Below, one piece after another: positions 47,082 through 56,712 of a stretch of 64,000 nt of DNA. Origin of the DNA: Mycobacterium kubicae (GTDB lineage: Bacteria > Actinomycetota > Actinomycetes > Mycobacteriales > Mycobacteriaceae); the NCBI RefSeq assembly GCF_015689175.1, contig NZ_CP065047.1:3224001-3288000 (forward strand). The letters run 5' to 3'. The first letter of the stretch is position 1. Each line of letters begins with the position of its first letter. The translations under genes were made by a program, and so were the position numbers. The notes beneath the pieces are model-generated. The model searched no databases. It was not told the DNA's origin and saw nothing but the letters and a program-made list of their open reading frames with translations.

Positions 47082-48124
47082 GCCGGGGCTCGCGGGAGCA
47101 ACTCGCGGTGCCGCGAGCGGAGTTCCGGTCCTACTACGGCCGCGCGGTGCTCAAGACCCCGGTGTGGGAGTGGAAGATTGCGGCCTACCTCTTCGCCGGC
47201 GGGTTGTCGGCCGGTTCGGCGCTGCTGGCCGCGGGCGCCGATGTCACCGACCGCCCGGCGCTGCGCCGCACCGGCCGAGTCGGGGCGCTGGTGAGCATCC
47301 TGGCCAGCATGTACTTCCTGGTGTCCGACCTGGGCCGGCCGTTGCGGTTCCACCACATGCTGCGGGTGGCCAAGCCGAGTTCGCCGATGAGCGTGGGCAC
47401 GTGGATCTTGGTCGCCTACGGTCCCGGGGCCGGGCTGGCCGGGGTGGCCGAGCTGATGCCGCGGCGGTTGGCACGCTCGTGGCTGGGTGCGCTGCTGGCC
47501 TGGCTGGCCCGCCCGGCGGGGTTGTCCGCCGCCGCCATCGCCCCCGGCGTGGCGTCCTACACCGCCGTGCTGCTCTCGCAGACCGCGGTGCCGGCGTGGC
47601 ACGAGGCGCACCCGTATCTGCCGTTCGTGTTCACCGGTTCCGCCGCGGCCAGCGGCGGCGGTCTGGGCATGCTGCTGACGCCCGTCGAGCAGGCCGGCCC
47701 AGCCCGGCAGTTCGCCGTCACCGGCGCCGCGCTGGAAGTCGCCGCTTCCCGGCTGCTCGAACAACGGCTGGGCCTGACCGCCGAGGCCTATACGACCGGC
47801 AAGGCCCACCGGCTGCGCGCCTGGGCGGAGTATCTGACCGTCGGCGGGGCGCTGGGCACGGTGGCCGCCGGGCGCAACCGGCGCGCCGCGGCGCTGTGCG
47901 GGCTGGCGCTGCTCACCGGCAGCGCGCTGCAGCGCTTCGGGGTGTTCTATGCCGGTGTCGAGTCCACCCGCGACCCCAAGTACGTCGTGATTCCGCAGCG
48001 CGAACGGCTCGACGCCGGCCGTCCCGCCCGCGGAGACGACCCGGACCGGCCGCACTTCCCGCGGGTGGTGGCAGCGGCACGGGGAGTGCGCTCGGCCGCC
48101 GGACGGCTGGTGGGTTCCCGCTAG
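47078..48124 (+). CDS. NrfD/PsrC-like membrane subunit of formate dehydrogenase
   Basis: A 348-residue polytopic protein of the NrfD family, with about eight hydrophobic helices (from residue 33 to about 290). Start region [25 protein letters not shown] is typical. It would pass electrons from the Fe-S subunit to menaquinone without heme, in place of the cytochrome b556 subunit of E. coli FDH-N. ATG overlaps the fdhB stop. Its TAG shares CTAG with the stop of the convergent PEBP gene. Confidence 0.9.
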   Translation: MSRGSREQLAVPRAEFRSYYGRAVLKTPVWEWKIAAYLFAGGLSAGSALLAAGADVTDRPALRRTGRVGALVSILASMYFLVSDLGRPLRFHHMLRVAKPSSPMSVGTWILVAYGPGAGLAGVAELMPRRLARSWLGALLAWLARPAGLSAAAIAPGVASYTAVLLSQTAVPAWHEAHPYLPFVFTGSAAASGGGLGMLLTPVEQAGPARQFAVTGAALEVAASRLLEQRLGLTAEAYTTGKAHRLRAWAEYLTVGGALGTVAAGRNRRAAALCGLALLTGSALQRFGVFYAGVESTRDPKYVVIPQRERLDAGRPARGDDPDRPHFPRVVAAARGVRSAAGRLVGSR

Positions 48125-48657
48125 GCCGACGACTGCTGTTCGTAGGTGCCGACGATCACGGCGCGGGCCAGAGCGTGCTGGAACAGGTTGAAGCCCAGGT
48201 AGGCCGGGGTGGCGGACTCGTCGAGGTCGAGCTTGTCGACGTCCACCGCGGTCACCGTGACGTAGTAGCGGTGCACCCCGTGACCGGGCGGCGGTGCGGC
48301 GCCGACGTAGCGGCGCAGGCCGGCGTCGTTGCGAAGGGTCAGCGCGCCACCGGGCAGGTCGCTGCCGTCACCGGCGCCTTCGGGCAACTCGGTGACGTCG
48401 GCGGGCAGATTGGCCACCGCCCAGTGCCAGAAACCGGACAGTGTCGGCGCGTCGGGGTCGTAGACGCTGACCGCGAAACTGCGCGTCTCCTCGGGGAAGC
48501 CCGACCACGTCAACTGCGGGCTGGCGTCTTGGCCGCCGGCGCCCATGATGCCGCTGACCTGAGCGGTCGGCAGCGGCTGGCCGTCGGTGATCGAGTCGGA
48601 AGTCAGGCGGAATCCGGGCAGCTTGGGCAGCGCGTCGTAGGGATCGGGCGCGGTCAT
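48121..48657 (-). CDS. YbhB/YbcL-type phosphatidylethanolamine-binding protein
   Basis: A 178-residue PEBP-fold protein. Signature parts are [26 protein letters not shown] (DPDxP) and [14 protein letters not shown] (GxHRY), forming the anion-binding pocket. Equivalent to Rv2140c (TB18.6). No signal peptide; it is cytoplasmic. Biological ligand is uncertain. It marks the right border of the accessory block and converges on the NrfD gene with a shared CTAG. Confidence 0.93.
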   Translation of the reverse strand: MTAPDPYDALPKLPGFRLTSDSITDGQPLPTAQVSGIMGAGGQDASPQLTWSGFPEETRSFAVSVYDPDAPTLSGFWHWAVANLPADVTELPEGAGDGSDLPGGALTLRNDAGLRRYVGAAPPPGHGVHRYYVTVTAVDVDKLDLDESATPAYLGFNLFQHALARAVIVGTYEQQSSA

Positions 48658-48668
48658 ACTCAGTCCTC

Positions 48669-50033
48669 TCAGCAGTGTGTCAGGAAATGTGCGAGTACTT
48701 CGGTGCCAAATTTCAACGCATCAATAGGTACCCGCTCGTCGACCCCGTGGAACAGCGAGGCGAAATCCAGCTCCGGCGGCAGCCGCAGCGGGCTGAAGCC
48801 AAAGCAGCGAATCCCCAACCGCGCGAACGCTTTTGCATCCGTGCCGCCGGACAGCATGTAGGGCACCGTGCGGCCGTCGGGGTCGACCGACAGCACCGCG
48901 GCGTTCATCGCGTCGACCAGTTCACCGTCGAAACCCGTTTCATACGACGCCAGCTCCCTGATCCACTCGCGGTTCACGTCCGGTCCGATCAGCTCGTCGA
49001 CCTCGGCCTCAAAAGCGGCCTGACGACCCGGCAGCACGCGGCAGTCGATCACCGCTTCGGCCGTTGCCGGGATGACGTTGGCCTTGTAGCCGGCTTTGAG
49101 CATCGTCGGGTTCGCCGTGTCATGCAGGACGGCTTTGAGCATCCGGGCCATCGGGCCGAGCTTCTCGATCGCCCCGGCCAGGTCGGGGGACTCGGTGTCG
49201 AAGGTGTAGCCGGTCTCCTCGCTGACCGCGGCCAGGAACTGGGTGACGGTGTCGGTGAGTACCAGGGGGAACTGGTGGCGGCCCAGCCGCGCGACCGCCT
49301 CGGCGACCGCTGTGACGGCGTTGTTGTCGTGCACCATGGAGCCGTGCCCGGCCTGGCCGCGGGCGGTCAGACGCATCCACAGGATGCCTTTCTCGGCCGT
49401 CTCGACCAGGTACAGCCGCCGCTCACCCCCGTCCGGGCGGGGCACCGTCAGGGAGAAGCCGCCGACTTCGCCGATCGCTTCGGTGATGCCGTGGAAGAGA
49501 TCTGGCCGGTTGTCGACCAGCCAGTGCGCCCCGTATTTGCCGCCGTGTTCCTCGTCGGCGATGAACGCGAACACCAGGTCGCGGGGCGGGACGATGCCGG
49601 CCTGACGGAAATGCCGGGCGATGACGATCATCATGCCCACCATGTCCTTCATGTCGACCGCGCCGCGGCCCCACACGTAGCCGTCTTCGATCGCCCCGGA
49701 GAACGGATGCACGCTCCACTCGGCCGGTTCGGCCGGCACCACGTCCAGGTGCCCGTGGATCAGCAGGGCGCCGCGGGAGGGATCGGCGCCCGGCAGCCGG
49801 GCGAACAGGTTGCCGCGGCCCGGCGCGCCGGACTCGACGTATTCGGTCTCATAGCCGACCTCGGCGAGCTGCCCGGCGATCCACTGCGCGCACTCCGCTT
49901 CGCCCTTGGTGGTCTGTGCTTCACCGGTGTTGCTGGTGTCGAACCGGATCAATCTGCTGACGACCTCGGCCACGTCATCACTCGGCTGGAAAGAAGCCCC
50001 GGCCGCGCCGCTGGCCCCGCTCTGTAGGGTCAC
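48669..50033 (-). CDS. M20-family metallopeptidase (Rv2141c-like)
   Basis: A 454-residue zinc amidohydrolase of the ArgE/DapE/CPG2 family. [14 protein letters not shown] and [15 protein letters not shown] hold the His and bridging Asp, and [15 protein letters not shown] the catalytic Glu pair; a lid dimerisation domain lies about residues 200-320. GTG 50031-50033 has AGGAAAG six nt upstream and is chosen. ATG at 50051 would add six residues. Substrate unknown; DapE or a dipeptidase activity is possible but not shown. It lies 11 nt upstream of the PEBP gene. Confidence 0.9.
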   Translation of the reverse strand: MTLQSGASGAAGASFQPSDDVAEVVSRLIRFDTSNTGEAQTTKGEAECAQWIAGQLAEVGYETEYVESGAPGRGNLFARLPGADPSRGALLIHGHLDVVPAEPAEWSVHPFSGAIEDGYVWGRGAVDMKDMVGMMIVIARHFRQAGIVPPRDLVFAFIADEEHGGKYGAHWLVDNRPDLFHGITEAIGEVGGFSLTVPRPDGGERRLYLVETAEKGILWMRLTARGQAGHGSMVHDNNAVTAVAEAVARLGRHQFPLVLTDTVTQFLAAVSEETGYTFDTESPDLAGAIEKLGPMARMLKAVLHDTANPTMLKAGYKANVIPATAEAVIDCRVLPGRQAAFEAEVDELIGPDVNREWIRELASYETGFDGELVDAMNAAVLSVDPDGRTVPYMLSGGTDAKAFARLGIRCFGFSPLRLPPELDFASLFHGVDERVPIDALKFGTEVLAHFLTHC

Positions 50034-50147
50034 AGTCACCTTTCCTACCATTCCCGGCTGGGATCAGCCTGCCCGCTGGCCTCGCCAGCCGAATTGGGCC
50101 GCTGCCAACCGATCCGATAGCCTTAGCTGCCAACTCATGTTGGTCGG

Positions 50148-50233
50148 GTCCGAGTGGCGGAATGGCAGACGCGCTAGCTTGAGGTGCTAGTGCCCTACTA
50201 ATGGGCGTGGGGGTTCAAGTCCCCCCTCGGACA
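50148..50233 (+). tRNA. tRNA-Leu (anticodon GAG)
   Basis: An 86-nt class II tRNA. Acceptor GTCCGAG pairs with CTCGGAC, discriminator A at 50233. Anticodon stem CTAGC/GCTAG frames loop TTGAGGT with GAG at 50181-50183, reading CTC/CTT. The long variable arm is TGCCCTACTAATGGGCGT, and the T arm is GGGGGTTCAAGTCCCCC. The downstream bases are CCG, so the full CCA is not encoded. Confidence 0.97.
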
Positions 50234-50309
50234 CCGAACTGGGGTTGCTGCCGGTCGTAGGCTGGAGTTTGTCAGCAGTCGCGATTATCAGCGAGGCCCC
50301 GAACCGGCA

Positions 50310-50987
50310 ATGACTCCACCGAGTGGCTTTCTGCGGCGGACACCGACCCGCATATTCCGCGACCGCCGGGAAGCCGGGCGTGTGCTGGCCGAAGCGCTGA
50401 CCCCCTACCGCGACGAGGACGACGTGCTGGTGCTCGGCCTGGCGAGGGGCGGCCTGCCGGTCGGCTGGGAAGTCGCCGCGGCGCTGCGCGCCGACCTCGA
50501 TGTGTTCCTGGTCCGCAAACTCGGGGTGCCGCGCTGGCCGGAACTGGCGATGGGCGCGCTGGCCAGCGGCGGACGAGTCGTGATGAACGACGACGTGGTG
50601 TCCAACCTGCACATCACCGACGAGCAGGTGCGCACGGTGATCGACAGTGAGACCACCGAACTGCGGCGCCGGGAGCAGGCGTACCGGGGCGGACGCCCGA
50701 CGGCCGACCCGAGCGGCAGGATCGCGATCCTGGTCGACGACGGCATCGCCACCGGCGCCAGCATGCTCGCGGCGGTCCGCGCCGTCCGCGCCGCCCACCC
50801 GCGCAAGGTGGTCGTCGCCGTTCCGGTCGGACCGGTCTCGGCCTGCCGAGAGCTGTCCAGAGAAGCCGACGACGTGGTGTGCGCGACGATGCCGGCCGCA
50901 TTCGAGGCGGTGGGACAGGTGTACACCGACTTTCATCAAGTCAGCGACGACGAGGTGCGCGAGTTGCTGGCCACCCCGCCCAACTGA
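50310..50987 (+). CDS. Phosphoribosyltransferase-like protein
   Basis: A 225-residue type I PRTase-fold protein. The PRPP loop [23 protein letters not shown] (about 146-168) is intact, with [23 protein letters not shown] near residue 70. It lacks the C-terminal hydrolase domain seen in some relatives and is shorter than what I recall for Rv2143. Substrate unknown. It lies right after tRNA-Leu. In H37Rv a parDE2 module is near here; none is seen. Confidence 0.85.
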   Translation: MTPPSGFLRRTPTRIFRDRREAGRVLAEALTPYRDEDDVLVLGLARGGLPVGWEVAAALRADLDVFLVRKLGVPRWPELAMGALASGGRVVMNDDVVSNLHITDEQVRTVIDSETTELRRREQAYRGGRPTADPSGRIAILVDDGIATGASMLAAVRAVRAAHPRKVVVAVPVGPVSACRELSREADDVVCATMPAAFEAVGQVYTDFHQVSDDEVRELLATPPN

Positions 50988-50998
50988 CCCCCGGCGCT

Positions 50999-51094
50999 CG
51001 AGCGTGCGCTCAGGGATTCGCGGGTGCGCTCACGGCGGCGCGGCAGCAATTTCTGCGCCGTAGCCGCTCAGTCGAAGCCGTCGGCGCACGCTCG
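50999..51094. repeat. Inverted repeat between convergent genes
   Basis: CGAGCGTGCGC (50999-51009) is perfectly inverted as GCGCACGCTCG (51084-51094), 74 nt apart. It fills the 144-nt space between the phosphoribosyltransferase stop and the end of the small membrane protein gene on the other strand. No poly-T follows, so it is not a typical terminator, but a long stem could end both transcripts. Confidence 0.5.
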
Positions 51095-51131
51095 GCGGTG
51101 TCGACGGCTGTGTCGGGCGGCTAGAAGCCAG

Positions 51132-51419
51132 CTACTTGGCGGTCTCGTCGCGCTCGGCCGACTTCTCGGCCGGCTCGTCGGCGGCTTCCTCGGGGTAGTC
51201 GACCGTCTCCGCTTCGGCCTCGTCCTTGTCGTCGTCGTCGGTGGCCTCGGTGCCCGCATCGCGGCGCTGGCGCTCCCGCACCGCGTCGATGATCAGCAGC
51301 ACCACGCCCAACACGCTGGCGCCGATGCACACCCAAGCCACCAGCTCATTGCTGGTGACCACCGCAAAAACCAGCGCAACGAGCCCGATCAGGGCTAACA
51401 CGAGCGCAATGATCAGCAT
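51132..51419 (-). CDS. Small membrane protein with acidic tail (Rv2144c-like)
   Basis: A 95-residue protein with two membrane helices (about 3-20 and 27-44) and a highly acidic cytoplasmic tail (DDDDKDEAEAETVDYPEEAADEPAEKSAERDE). The function is unknown. Located 55 nt downstream of wag31 on the same strand; wag31 neighbours often help cell-envelope growth, but this is only positional. Confidence 0.82.
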   Translation of the reverse strand: MLIIALVLALIGLVALVFAVVTSNELVAWVCIGASVLGVVLLIIDAVRERQRRDAGTEATDDDDKDEAEAETVDYPEEAADEPAEKSAERDETAK

Positions 51420-51474
51420 TGGTCATCCTTCGGCCGGCGAACAGCGACTGCCAAACCTACCAGGGCCGTGTCGG

Positions 51475-52281
51475 CTAGTTGTTGCCCCGATTGAATTGGT
51501 CGAACCCGCCGGCGTCGGCGCTGGAGTCGACCGGCGCGGCAGAGCCACGCTGGCCCAGCTCCTCGAGCTGGGACTCCAGGTAGGTCTTGAGGCGGGTGCG
51601 GTATTCGCGTTCGAAGGTGCGCAATTGCTCGAGACGGCCTTCCAGCACGGTGCGCTGCTGGTTGATGGTGCCCATGATCTCGGAGTGCTTGCGTTCGGCG
51701 TCGGCCTGCAGGGCGTCGGCCTTCTCCTGCGCCTGGCGCAGTTGGGTTTCGGAGCGGCTCTGCGCGTCGGCCAGCATGGCGTCGGCACGCTGCCGGGCCT
51801 CGGCGACCGTGGTTTCGGCGGTGTGCCGGGCCTCGCTGAGGATCTGGTCGGCGTTGGCGCGGGCGTCGGCGAGCATCTTGTCCGACTCGGCCTTCGCGGT
51901 GCTGGTCAGGCGGTCGGCGGTGTCTTGAGCCAGGCTCAACACGCGGGCCGCCTTCATGGCCTGCTCTTCGTTCGTGCCCGTCTGCGCAGGTGCGGGAGCG
52001 GGCGGGGGTGCCTGTTTGACCGGTTCGGGCTCGGGCTCGTAGGTCGGAATGGCCTGGGTCGGCTGGGCAGCCGCGGCCCCGGCGCCCCCGCCGCCGGCGG
52101 CCAGTTCCTGGTCCAGCTCAGCAATGCGCTGGCGAAGATCGGAATTCTCTTCAATGAGGCGGGTCAGCTCGTTTTCCACCAGGTCAAGGAAGGCGTCAAC
52201 TTCATCTTCGTTGTACCCGCGCTTGCCGATAGGCGGCTTACTGAACGCCACATTGTGGACGTCGGCAGGTGTAAGCGGCAT
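51475..52281 (-). CDS. wag31: Polar growth and septum protein Wag31 (DivIVA)
   Basis: A 268-residue coiled-coil scaffold that localises to poles and the septum and directs polar wall synthesis. The N-terminal DivIVA domain ([33 protein letters not shown], residues 1-60) is the membrane-curvature module. A Pro/Gly linker (62-105) contains QPTQAIP; Thr75 aligns with the PknA site (Thr73) known in M. tuberculosis. Long coiled coils run 110-245. A GAGGGGA site precedes the ATG. Confidence 0.97.
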   Translation of the reverse strand: MPLTPADVHNVAFSKPPIGKRGYNEDEVDAFLDLVENELTRLIEENSDLRQRIAELDQELAAGGGGAGAAAAQPTQAIPTYEPEPEPVKQAPPPAPAPAQTGTNEEQAMKAARVLSLAQDTADRLTSTAKAESDKMLADARANADQILSEARHTAETTVAEARQRADAMLADAQSRSETQLRQAQEKADALQADAERKHSEIMGTINQQRTVLEGRLEQLRTFEREYRTRLKTYLESQLEELGQRGSAAPVDSSADAGGFDQFNRGNN

Positions 52282-52406
52282 TGTTTGTCCCCTCGAGTTC
52301 CTGGACGGTCAAACGATCTGGAAAGTGTAGAACGGACTGGTAGCCGTCGCGCAACTGCCGTCCATCCTGTCACACCAGACTCGGCGGTCGCCGATTGGAG
52401 TAATAA

Positions 52407-52436
52407 ATAAGAAGCAATTTCAATCTCTAAGGTCAA
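52407..52436 (-). promoter_or_regulatory. Candidate wag31 promoter
   Basis: On the minus strand TTGACC (52431-52436) is followed after 18 nt by TCTTAT (52407-52412). The surrounding 60 bases are strikingly AT-rich for this genome, as expected for a promoter. It lies about 125 nt before the wag31 ATG, so a long leader or a second promoter nearer the gene may exist. Confidence 0.35.
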
Positions 52437-52451
52437 TAAAACACAGTCCTT

Positions 52452-52485
52452 AGATTTCGAAATCTGCGGCGACAATCTTGTCGCC
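52452..52485. repeat. Palindrome plus hairpin upstream of wag31
   Basis: AGATTTCGAAATCT (52452-52465) is a perfect 14-bp palindrome. Next to it GGCGACAA-TC-TTGTCGCC (52468-52485) is an 8-bp inverted repeat with a 2-nt spacer. They lie 53 nt beyond the yggT stop and just upstream of the low-GC region before wag31. The hairpin may end the sepF-yggT transcript; the palindrome may be a regulator site. The 257-nt gap from 52282 to 52538 holds nothing else I can name. Confidence 0.5.
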
Positions 52486-52538
52486 AAATCGTGGCTGTTC
52501 TGTCCCATATCTTTATCGATGAGTTACCGCGAAGCGGT

Positions 52539-52829
52539 TTACGCCGCCGCCCCGAAAGCCAGTTGCATGCCGATGAACGCCACCAGCAACAGCACCATGA
52601 TGGACAGGTCGAAGCGCACCGCGCCGATGGTCAACTGAGGGATCAGCCGCCGCAGCAGTTTCACCGGCGGATCGGTGATCGACATGATGATCTCCAGGAT
52701 CACCACGGTGAGACCGGTGGGGCGCCAGTCCCGGCTGAACGAGCGGATGAACTCGACGACGACGCGAGCGATCAGCAGCAGCCAGAAGATGAACAGCGCA
52801 AACCCAAGGATCTGAAAAAACAGCACCAA
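52539..52829 (-). CDS. YggT family membrane protein (Rv2146c-like)
   Basis: A 96-residue protein with two membrane helices (about 3-25 and 76-94) separated by WRPTGLTVVILEIIMSITDPPVKLLRRLIPQ. This is the YggT pattern with TDPPVKLLRRLIP. It sits between sepF and wag31 as in other Gram-positive dcw clusters. YggT proteins are linked to osmotic-shock tolerance and division, mechanism unknown. Confidence 0.93.
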   Translation of the reverse strand: MVLFFQILGFALFIFWLLLIARVVVEFIRSFSRDWRPTGLTVVILEIIMSITDPPVKLLRRLIPQLTIGAVRFDLSIMVLLLVAFIGMQLAFGAAA

Positions 52830-52996
52830 CGAGAGCCCGACCTTAACGATGAGGATGTCAACACGCCGCCGGTGAGAACGGCATGAGCAAGCCTACCGAC
52901 TCACCCGCCCGGCTCACATCTGGCGCATAACGGCGAACAAGCTGCTCAGCCCGGCGGACCGAGCGGTCCACCGGGCTGAAAGAGCTTCAGATCGCG

Positions 52997-53680
52997 TTAT
53001 TGGTAAGCGTAGAAACCGGTTTCGGCGATGCGGCGCCGCTCCTCCGGGGACACGTCGACGTCCGCGGGTGAGAGCAAGAACACCTTGGTAGCGACCTTGT
53101 CGAAGGAGCCGCGCAGCGCGAAAGCCAGACCCGCGGCGAAGTCGACCAGGCGTTTGGCGTCGGCGTTGTCCATCGACACCAGATCCATGATGACCGGCGT
53201 GCCGTCGCGGAACCGCTCCCCGATGGTGCGGGCCTCGCTGTAGTCCTTGGGGCGCAGCGTGGTGATCTTCGACAGGGGGTGACCTTCCTCGAACATCATG
53301 GCCATCCGGCGGGGGTCCATCGCCAGAGCGCCGCGGGTGGAGTTGCGCAACCACGACCCCAGGCGCTGCCCGCGCGGCAGGTCGCCGCGGTCGAACTCCC
53401 GCGGCGCGAACCGGGGTTCGTCGTAGCCGCCGCGGTAGCTGCTCGGCGGCGGGTAGTCGGCCGGCTCGCCCCGCAAATCGCCGCGCAAGTCGCCGCGCAG
53501 ATCGGCGCGGGGATCGCGGCGCGGGTCGTCGTAATCGCGCCCTTCATAACGGCCGTATTCGTCGTCGAAGCGGGCGCGGGGATAACCGCGCGACGGCGTG
53601 CGGTCGTCGTAATACTCGTCCTCGTAATCCTCCATCGGCGCCATCCCGAAGTAGGCCTTGACCTTGTGCAGTGTGCTCAT
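52997..53680 (-). CDS. sepF: Cell division protein SepF
   Basis: A 227-residue FtsZ-associated protein. The N-terminal amphipathic helix [15 protein letters not shown] binds membrane. A long charged linker (16-120) includes four-residue repeats [14 protein letters not shown] at residues 59-72, rich in Tyr, Asp and Arg. The C-terminal SepF domain (about 135-227) has [30 protein letters not shown] and [19 protein letters not shown]. It tethers the Z-ring to the membrane; mycobacteria lack FtsA. Confidence 0.95.
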   Translation of the reverse strand: MSTLHKVKAYFGMAPMEDYEDEYYDDRTPSRGYPRARFDDEYGRYEGRDYDDPRRDPRADLRGDLRGDLRGEPADYPPPSSYRGGYDEPRFAPREFDRGDLPRGQRLGSWLRNSTRGALAMDPRRMAMMFEEGHPLSKITTLRPKDYSEARTIGERFRDGTPVIMDLVSMDNADAKRLVDFAAGLAFALRGSFDKVATKVFLLSPADVDVSPEERRRIAETGFYAYQ

Positions 53681-53744
53681 TGCTGACCCCTTCTAGCCCC
53701 TGCGTTCTGTGGTGTCCGTGATGAAGATGTTACTAATGTGACGA

Positions 53745-54515
53745 TCACGGTGACCGTAACCGCCGTGGGCCCAATAGCGCGGTACCGACACGCACACACG
53801 TCGAACCATGTTTGACGGCCGCTTCCAGGTCATTGGACATCCCGGCGGACAGTTTCACCGCGTCCCCGAACATCTTCAGCACCCGGGTGTGCTCGCGTTT
53901 GAGCAGCTCAAAGGCCCGGTCCGGGTCCCAGTGCAGCGGCGGGATGCCCATCAACCCGACCAGTTTCAGACTGGCCGCCTCTTGGACGGACGTGCAGATC
54001 TCCTCCACCGCGCCGGGCGTCGTGATGTCGACGCCGCCGCGGGAGACGTCACCGTCGAGACTGACCTGCACATAGACCCGCAGCCGGTCGGCCCGGCGCT
54101 GCTCGGCCAGCGCGGCGCCGACGGCGCGATCCAACGCGGTCACCAGCTTGGCGCTGTCGACCGAGTGAACGGTGTGCGCCCAGCGGGCCAGCGACCGCAC
54201 CTTGTTGCGCTGGATCTGCCCGACCATGTGCCAGTGCATCTCACGGGACTGTCCCGCCGCCGCCAGCAGCCGCGCCACCTCGGTGACCTTGGCCGATGCC
54301 TCCTGCTCGCGGGATTCACCGACGCACCGACAACCCAGCCGGGACAGGATCGCCACATCGGTGGCCGGGAAGAACTTGGTGACGGGCAGCAGTTCGATGT
54401 CTGAGACATTGCGTCCGGCCGCCTCGGCCGCGGCGGCCAGCCGCGACCGCACCCCGGCCAACGCGTGCGTCAATTCCGATTGGCGCTCCGATTGCGTTGC
54501 CCGATCAGCCGCCAT
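53745..54515 (-). CDS. PLP homeostasis protein YggS/PROSC
   Basis: A 256-residue PLP-binding TIM-barrel protein of the YggS family. The PLP lysine is Lys47 in ELLPVTKFFPATDVAIL. GESREQEASAK, WHMVGQIQRNK and LSAGMSNDLEAAVKHGSTCVRVGTALLG are family landmarks. The start is taken at MAADRATQSE, consistent with relatives. An ATG at 54533 would add six residues. It controls free PLP levels and amino-acid balance. Confidence 0.93.
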   Translation of the reverse strand: MAADRATQSERQSELTHALAGVRSRLAAAAEAAGRNVSDIELLPVTKFFPATDVAILSRLGCRCVGESREQEASAKVTEVARLLAAAGQSREMHWHMVGQIQRNKVRSLARWAHTVHSVDSAKLVTALDRAVGAALAEQRRADRLRVYVQVSLDGDVSRGGVDITTPGAVEEICTSVQEAASLKLVGLMGIPPLHWDPDRAFELLKREHTRVLKMFGDAVKLSAGMSNDLEAAVKHGSTCVRVGTALLGPRRLRSP

Positions 54516-54520
54516 CACGC

Positions 54521-55228
54521 TCATTCCATCCACACCAGGGACGCCAACCGACCGGTCGGCGCTTCGCGTCGGTGGCTGAACAGGGTGGGTTCGGCGATGG
54601 TGCAGCGCGGGTCGACATCGATGGACGTCACGCCCAAAGCCTGTAGCTGCGCGGCGATTCCGGCGCGCAGGTCCAACCCCGGGGTGCCCGCGACGGTCGT
54701 CGTGCGACTGCCGGGCAGCGTCGCTTCCACGTCATCGGCCATCGCGGCGGGCACCTCGTAGTGGCGGCCGCTGGCCGCCGGCCCCAACAGCGCCGAGATG
54801 TCGGCGGGCTGCGCGCCCAGGCCCTGCATGGCTTCCACCGCACGAACCACCACGCCGTGTTGGGCGCCGACCCGACCGGCGTGCACCGCCGCCACCACGC
54901 CGGCGCGCGCATCGGCCAGCAGCACCGGCACGCAGTCGGCGGTGACGACGACCAGCGCCAGGCGCGCGATATTGGTCACCAGCCCGTCGGTGTCGTCGAC
55001 CGCAGCGGGTCGCGGACCGTCGACCACCTCGATGTGGTCACCATGCACCTGGTTCATCCACACCAGCCGCCGGGCCGGCAGCCCGATCACCTTGGCCAGC
55101 CGGTCGCGGTTGGCCTGGACCGCGGCCGGGTCGTCGCCCACATGGTCACCGAGGTTGAAGGTGTCGAACGGCGCCGCGGAGACCCCGCCGGCCCGGGTCG
55201 TCGTCACTCGACGGATGCGAACGTCCAC
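54521..55228 (-). CDS. YfiH/LACC1-family purine nucleosidase-like protein
   Basis: A 235-residue protein starting at GTG (V/MDVRIRRVTTTRAGGVSAAPFDTFNLGDHVGDD). Zinc/catalytic residues are seen in MNQVHGDHIEV (His), TADCVPVLLAD (Cys) and VHAGRVGAQHG (His). YfiH proteins have multifunctional purine nucleoside and multicopper oxidase-like activities. It lies 91 nt downstream of ftsZ, and yggS starts 5 nt after its stop. Longer in-frame starts to 55366 run into a non-conserved extension. Confidence 0.92.
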   Translation of the reverse strand: MDVRIRRVTTTRAGGVSAAPFDTFNLGDHVGDDPAAVQANRDRLAKVIGLPARRLVWMNQVHGDHIEVVDGPRPAAVDDTDGLVTNIARLALVVVTADCVPVLLADARAGVVAAVHAGRVGAQHGVVVRAVEAMQGLGAQPADISALLGPAASGRHYEVPAAMADDVEATLPGSRTTTVAGTPGLDLRAGIAAQLQALGVTSIDVDPRCTIAEPTLFSHRREAPTGRLASLVWME

Positions 55229-55319
55229 GTGCCCAGTATCCGGATTCTGGTGCCGGCCAGGCGCCAGCGCGATTCGGCCGCGGCCGGTTCGTCGCGCGCT
55301 GGCAAGCAAAGCGAGCCCC

Positions 55320-56459
55320 TCAGCGGCGCATGAAGGGCGGCACGTCGACGTCGTCGTCGTCGCCACCGATGCTCAACGTCGCGCCGTTGGTGTGCACGGG
55401 CACGCTCACGGCGTCGACCGGCTCGAACAGGGTCGAGGTGAGCTTGCCGGCCTTGGCCGACTCGATGCGGTGCGCCCCACCGGTCTCCCCCACCACCGGT
55501 TTGCGGCCCGGTCCGGCCACGTCGAAGCCGGCCGCGATGACGGTGACCCGCACCTCGTCGCCAAGCGAGTCGTCGATCACCGTGCCGAAGATGATGTTGG
55601 CGTCTTGGTGGGCGGCGTCCTGCACCAGCGAGGCGGCCTCGTTGATCTCGAACAGCCCCAGGTCACTGCCGCCGGCGATGGACATCAGCACGCCCTGGGC
55701 GCCTTCCATCGAGGCCTCGAGCAGCGGCGAGTTGATGGCGATTTCGGCGGCCTTGAGCGAGCGGCCTTCGCCGCGGGCCGAGCCGATGCCCATCAGGGCG
55801 GTGCCTGCGCCGGACATGATGCCCTTGACGTCGGCGAAGTCGACGTTGATCAGCCCCGGTGTGGTGATCAGGTCGGTGATGCCCTGCACACCGTTGAGCA
55901 GCACCTCGTCGGCGCTGCGGAAGGCGTCCATAAGCGACACCGCGGCGTCGCCCATCTGCAGCAGCCGGTCGTTGGGGATGACGATCAGGGTGTCGCAGCT
56001 TTCGCGCAGCGCGGCGATGCCGTTCTCGGCCTGGTTGCTGCGCCGCTTGCCCTCGAAGGAGAACGGGCGGGTGACGACGCCGACGGTCAGCGCGCCCAGT
56101 TTGCGGGCGATGCTGGCGACGACGGGCGCCCCGCCGGTGCCGGTGCCGCCGCCTTCACCGGCGGTGACGAACACCATGTCGGCGCCGCGCAGCAGCTCTT
56201 CGATCTCGTCCTTGGCGTCCTCGGCGGCCTTGCGGCCCACCTCGGGGTCGGCGCCGGCGCCCAGGCCACGGGTGGAGTCACGGCCCACGTCGAGCTTGAC
56301 GTCGGCGTCGCTCATCAACAACGCCTGCGCGTCGGTGTTGATGGCGATGAACTCCACGCCCTTGAGGCCCTGTTCGATCATCCGGTTCACGGCGTTGACG
56401 CCGCCGCCACCGATGCCCACGACCTTGATGACGGCGAGGTAGTTGTGTGGGGGGGTCAT
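55320..56459 (-). CDS. ftsZ: Cell division GTPase FtsZ
   Basis: A 379-residue tubulin homologue forming the Z-ring. The GTPase domain has [14 protein letters not shown] and the tubulin signature [10 protein letters not shown] (about 103-112), and the T7 loop region is present. The C-terminal tail [13 protein letters not shown] is the mycobacterial form that binds FtsW and SepF. The start [12 protein letters not shown] is used; another ATG one codon earlier (56460-56462) has the better spacing from the ribosome site GGGAGG. Longer starts to 56534 are rejected. Confidence 0.97.
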   Translation of the reverse strand: MTPPHNYLAVIKVVGIGGGGVNAVNRMIEQGLKGVEFIAINTDAQALLMSDADVKLDVGRDSTRGLGAGADPEVGRKAAEDAKDEIEELLRGADMVFVTAGEGGGTGTGGAPVVASIARKLGALTVGVVTRPFSFEGKRRSNQAENGIAALRESCDTLIVIPNDRLLQMGDAAVSLMDAFRSADEVLLNGVQGITDLITTPGLINVDFADVKGIMSGAGTALMGIGSARGEGRSLKAAEIAINSPLLEASMEGAQGVLMSIAGGSDLGLFEINEAASLVQDAAHQDANIIFGTVIDDSLGDEVRVTVIAAGFDVAGPGRKPVVGETGGAHRIESAKAGKLTSTLFEPVDAVSVPVHTNGATLSIGGDDDDVDVPPFMRR

Positions 56460-56680
56460 CATTCGTCTTCCTCCCTGAAGGGACTTGGTTCCGGCTGCGG
56501 TGTGTCCCCTTGCAAAAGTCTCAACCTCAACCATAGAGTTAGAGTTATGTCAAGTAGTTCCGCGTAACCAGAACCGTATGGGTACGACGGTGGCTAACCG
56601 CGCAGGCGCGCCGACGCGCGTTGCGCATTTTTTCTTGTGCGCCAATTCGGCGGCGAGTGTGCGGCTGGCTTCACGTTGGG

Positions 56681-56712
56681 CGCCGAATGCGCGGCTGGCC
56701 GCACATTCGGCG
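56681..56712. repeat. Hairpin/dispersed-repeat-like element between ftsQ and ftsZ
   Basis: Bases 56681-56712 form a hairpin with arms of 14 bases: CGCCGAATG and CATTCGGCG, then one C-A mismatch, then GCGG/CCGC around a CTGG loop. It begins 11 nt after the ftsQ stop. The word GCGGCTGGC also occurs at 56661-56669 (GTGCGGCTGGCTTCACG), suggesting an internally repeated unit. The gap from 56460 to 56723 also holds TTGACA (minus strand, 56548-56553) and tandem TAACTC and GGTTGA repeats before ftsZ, plausible promoter DNA without a well-spaced -10. Confidence 0.55.

Noticed and set aside
48675..50027. 450-aa plus-strand ORF across the M20 peptidase
   Set aside because: Antisense shadow of a clear metallopeptidase.
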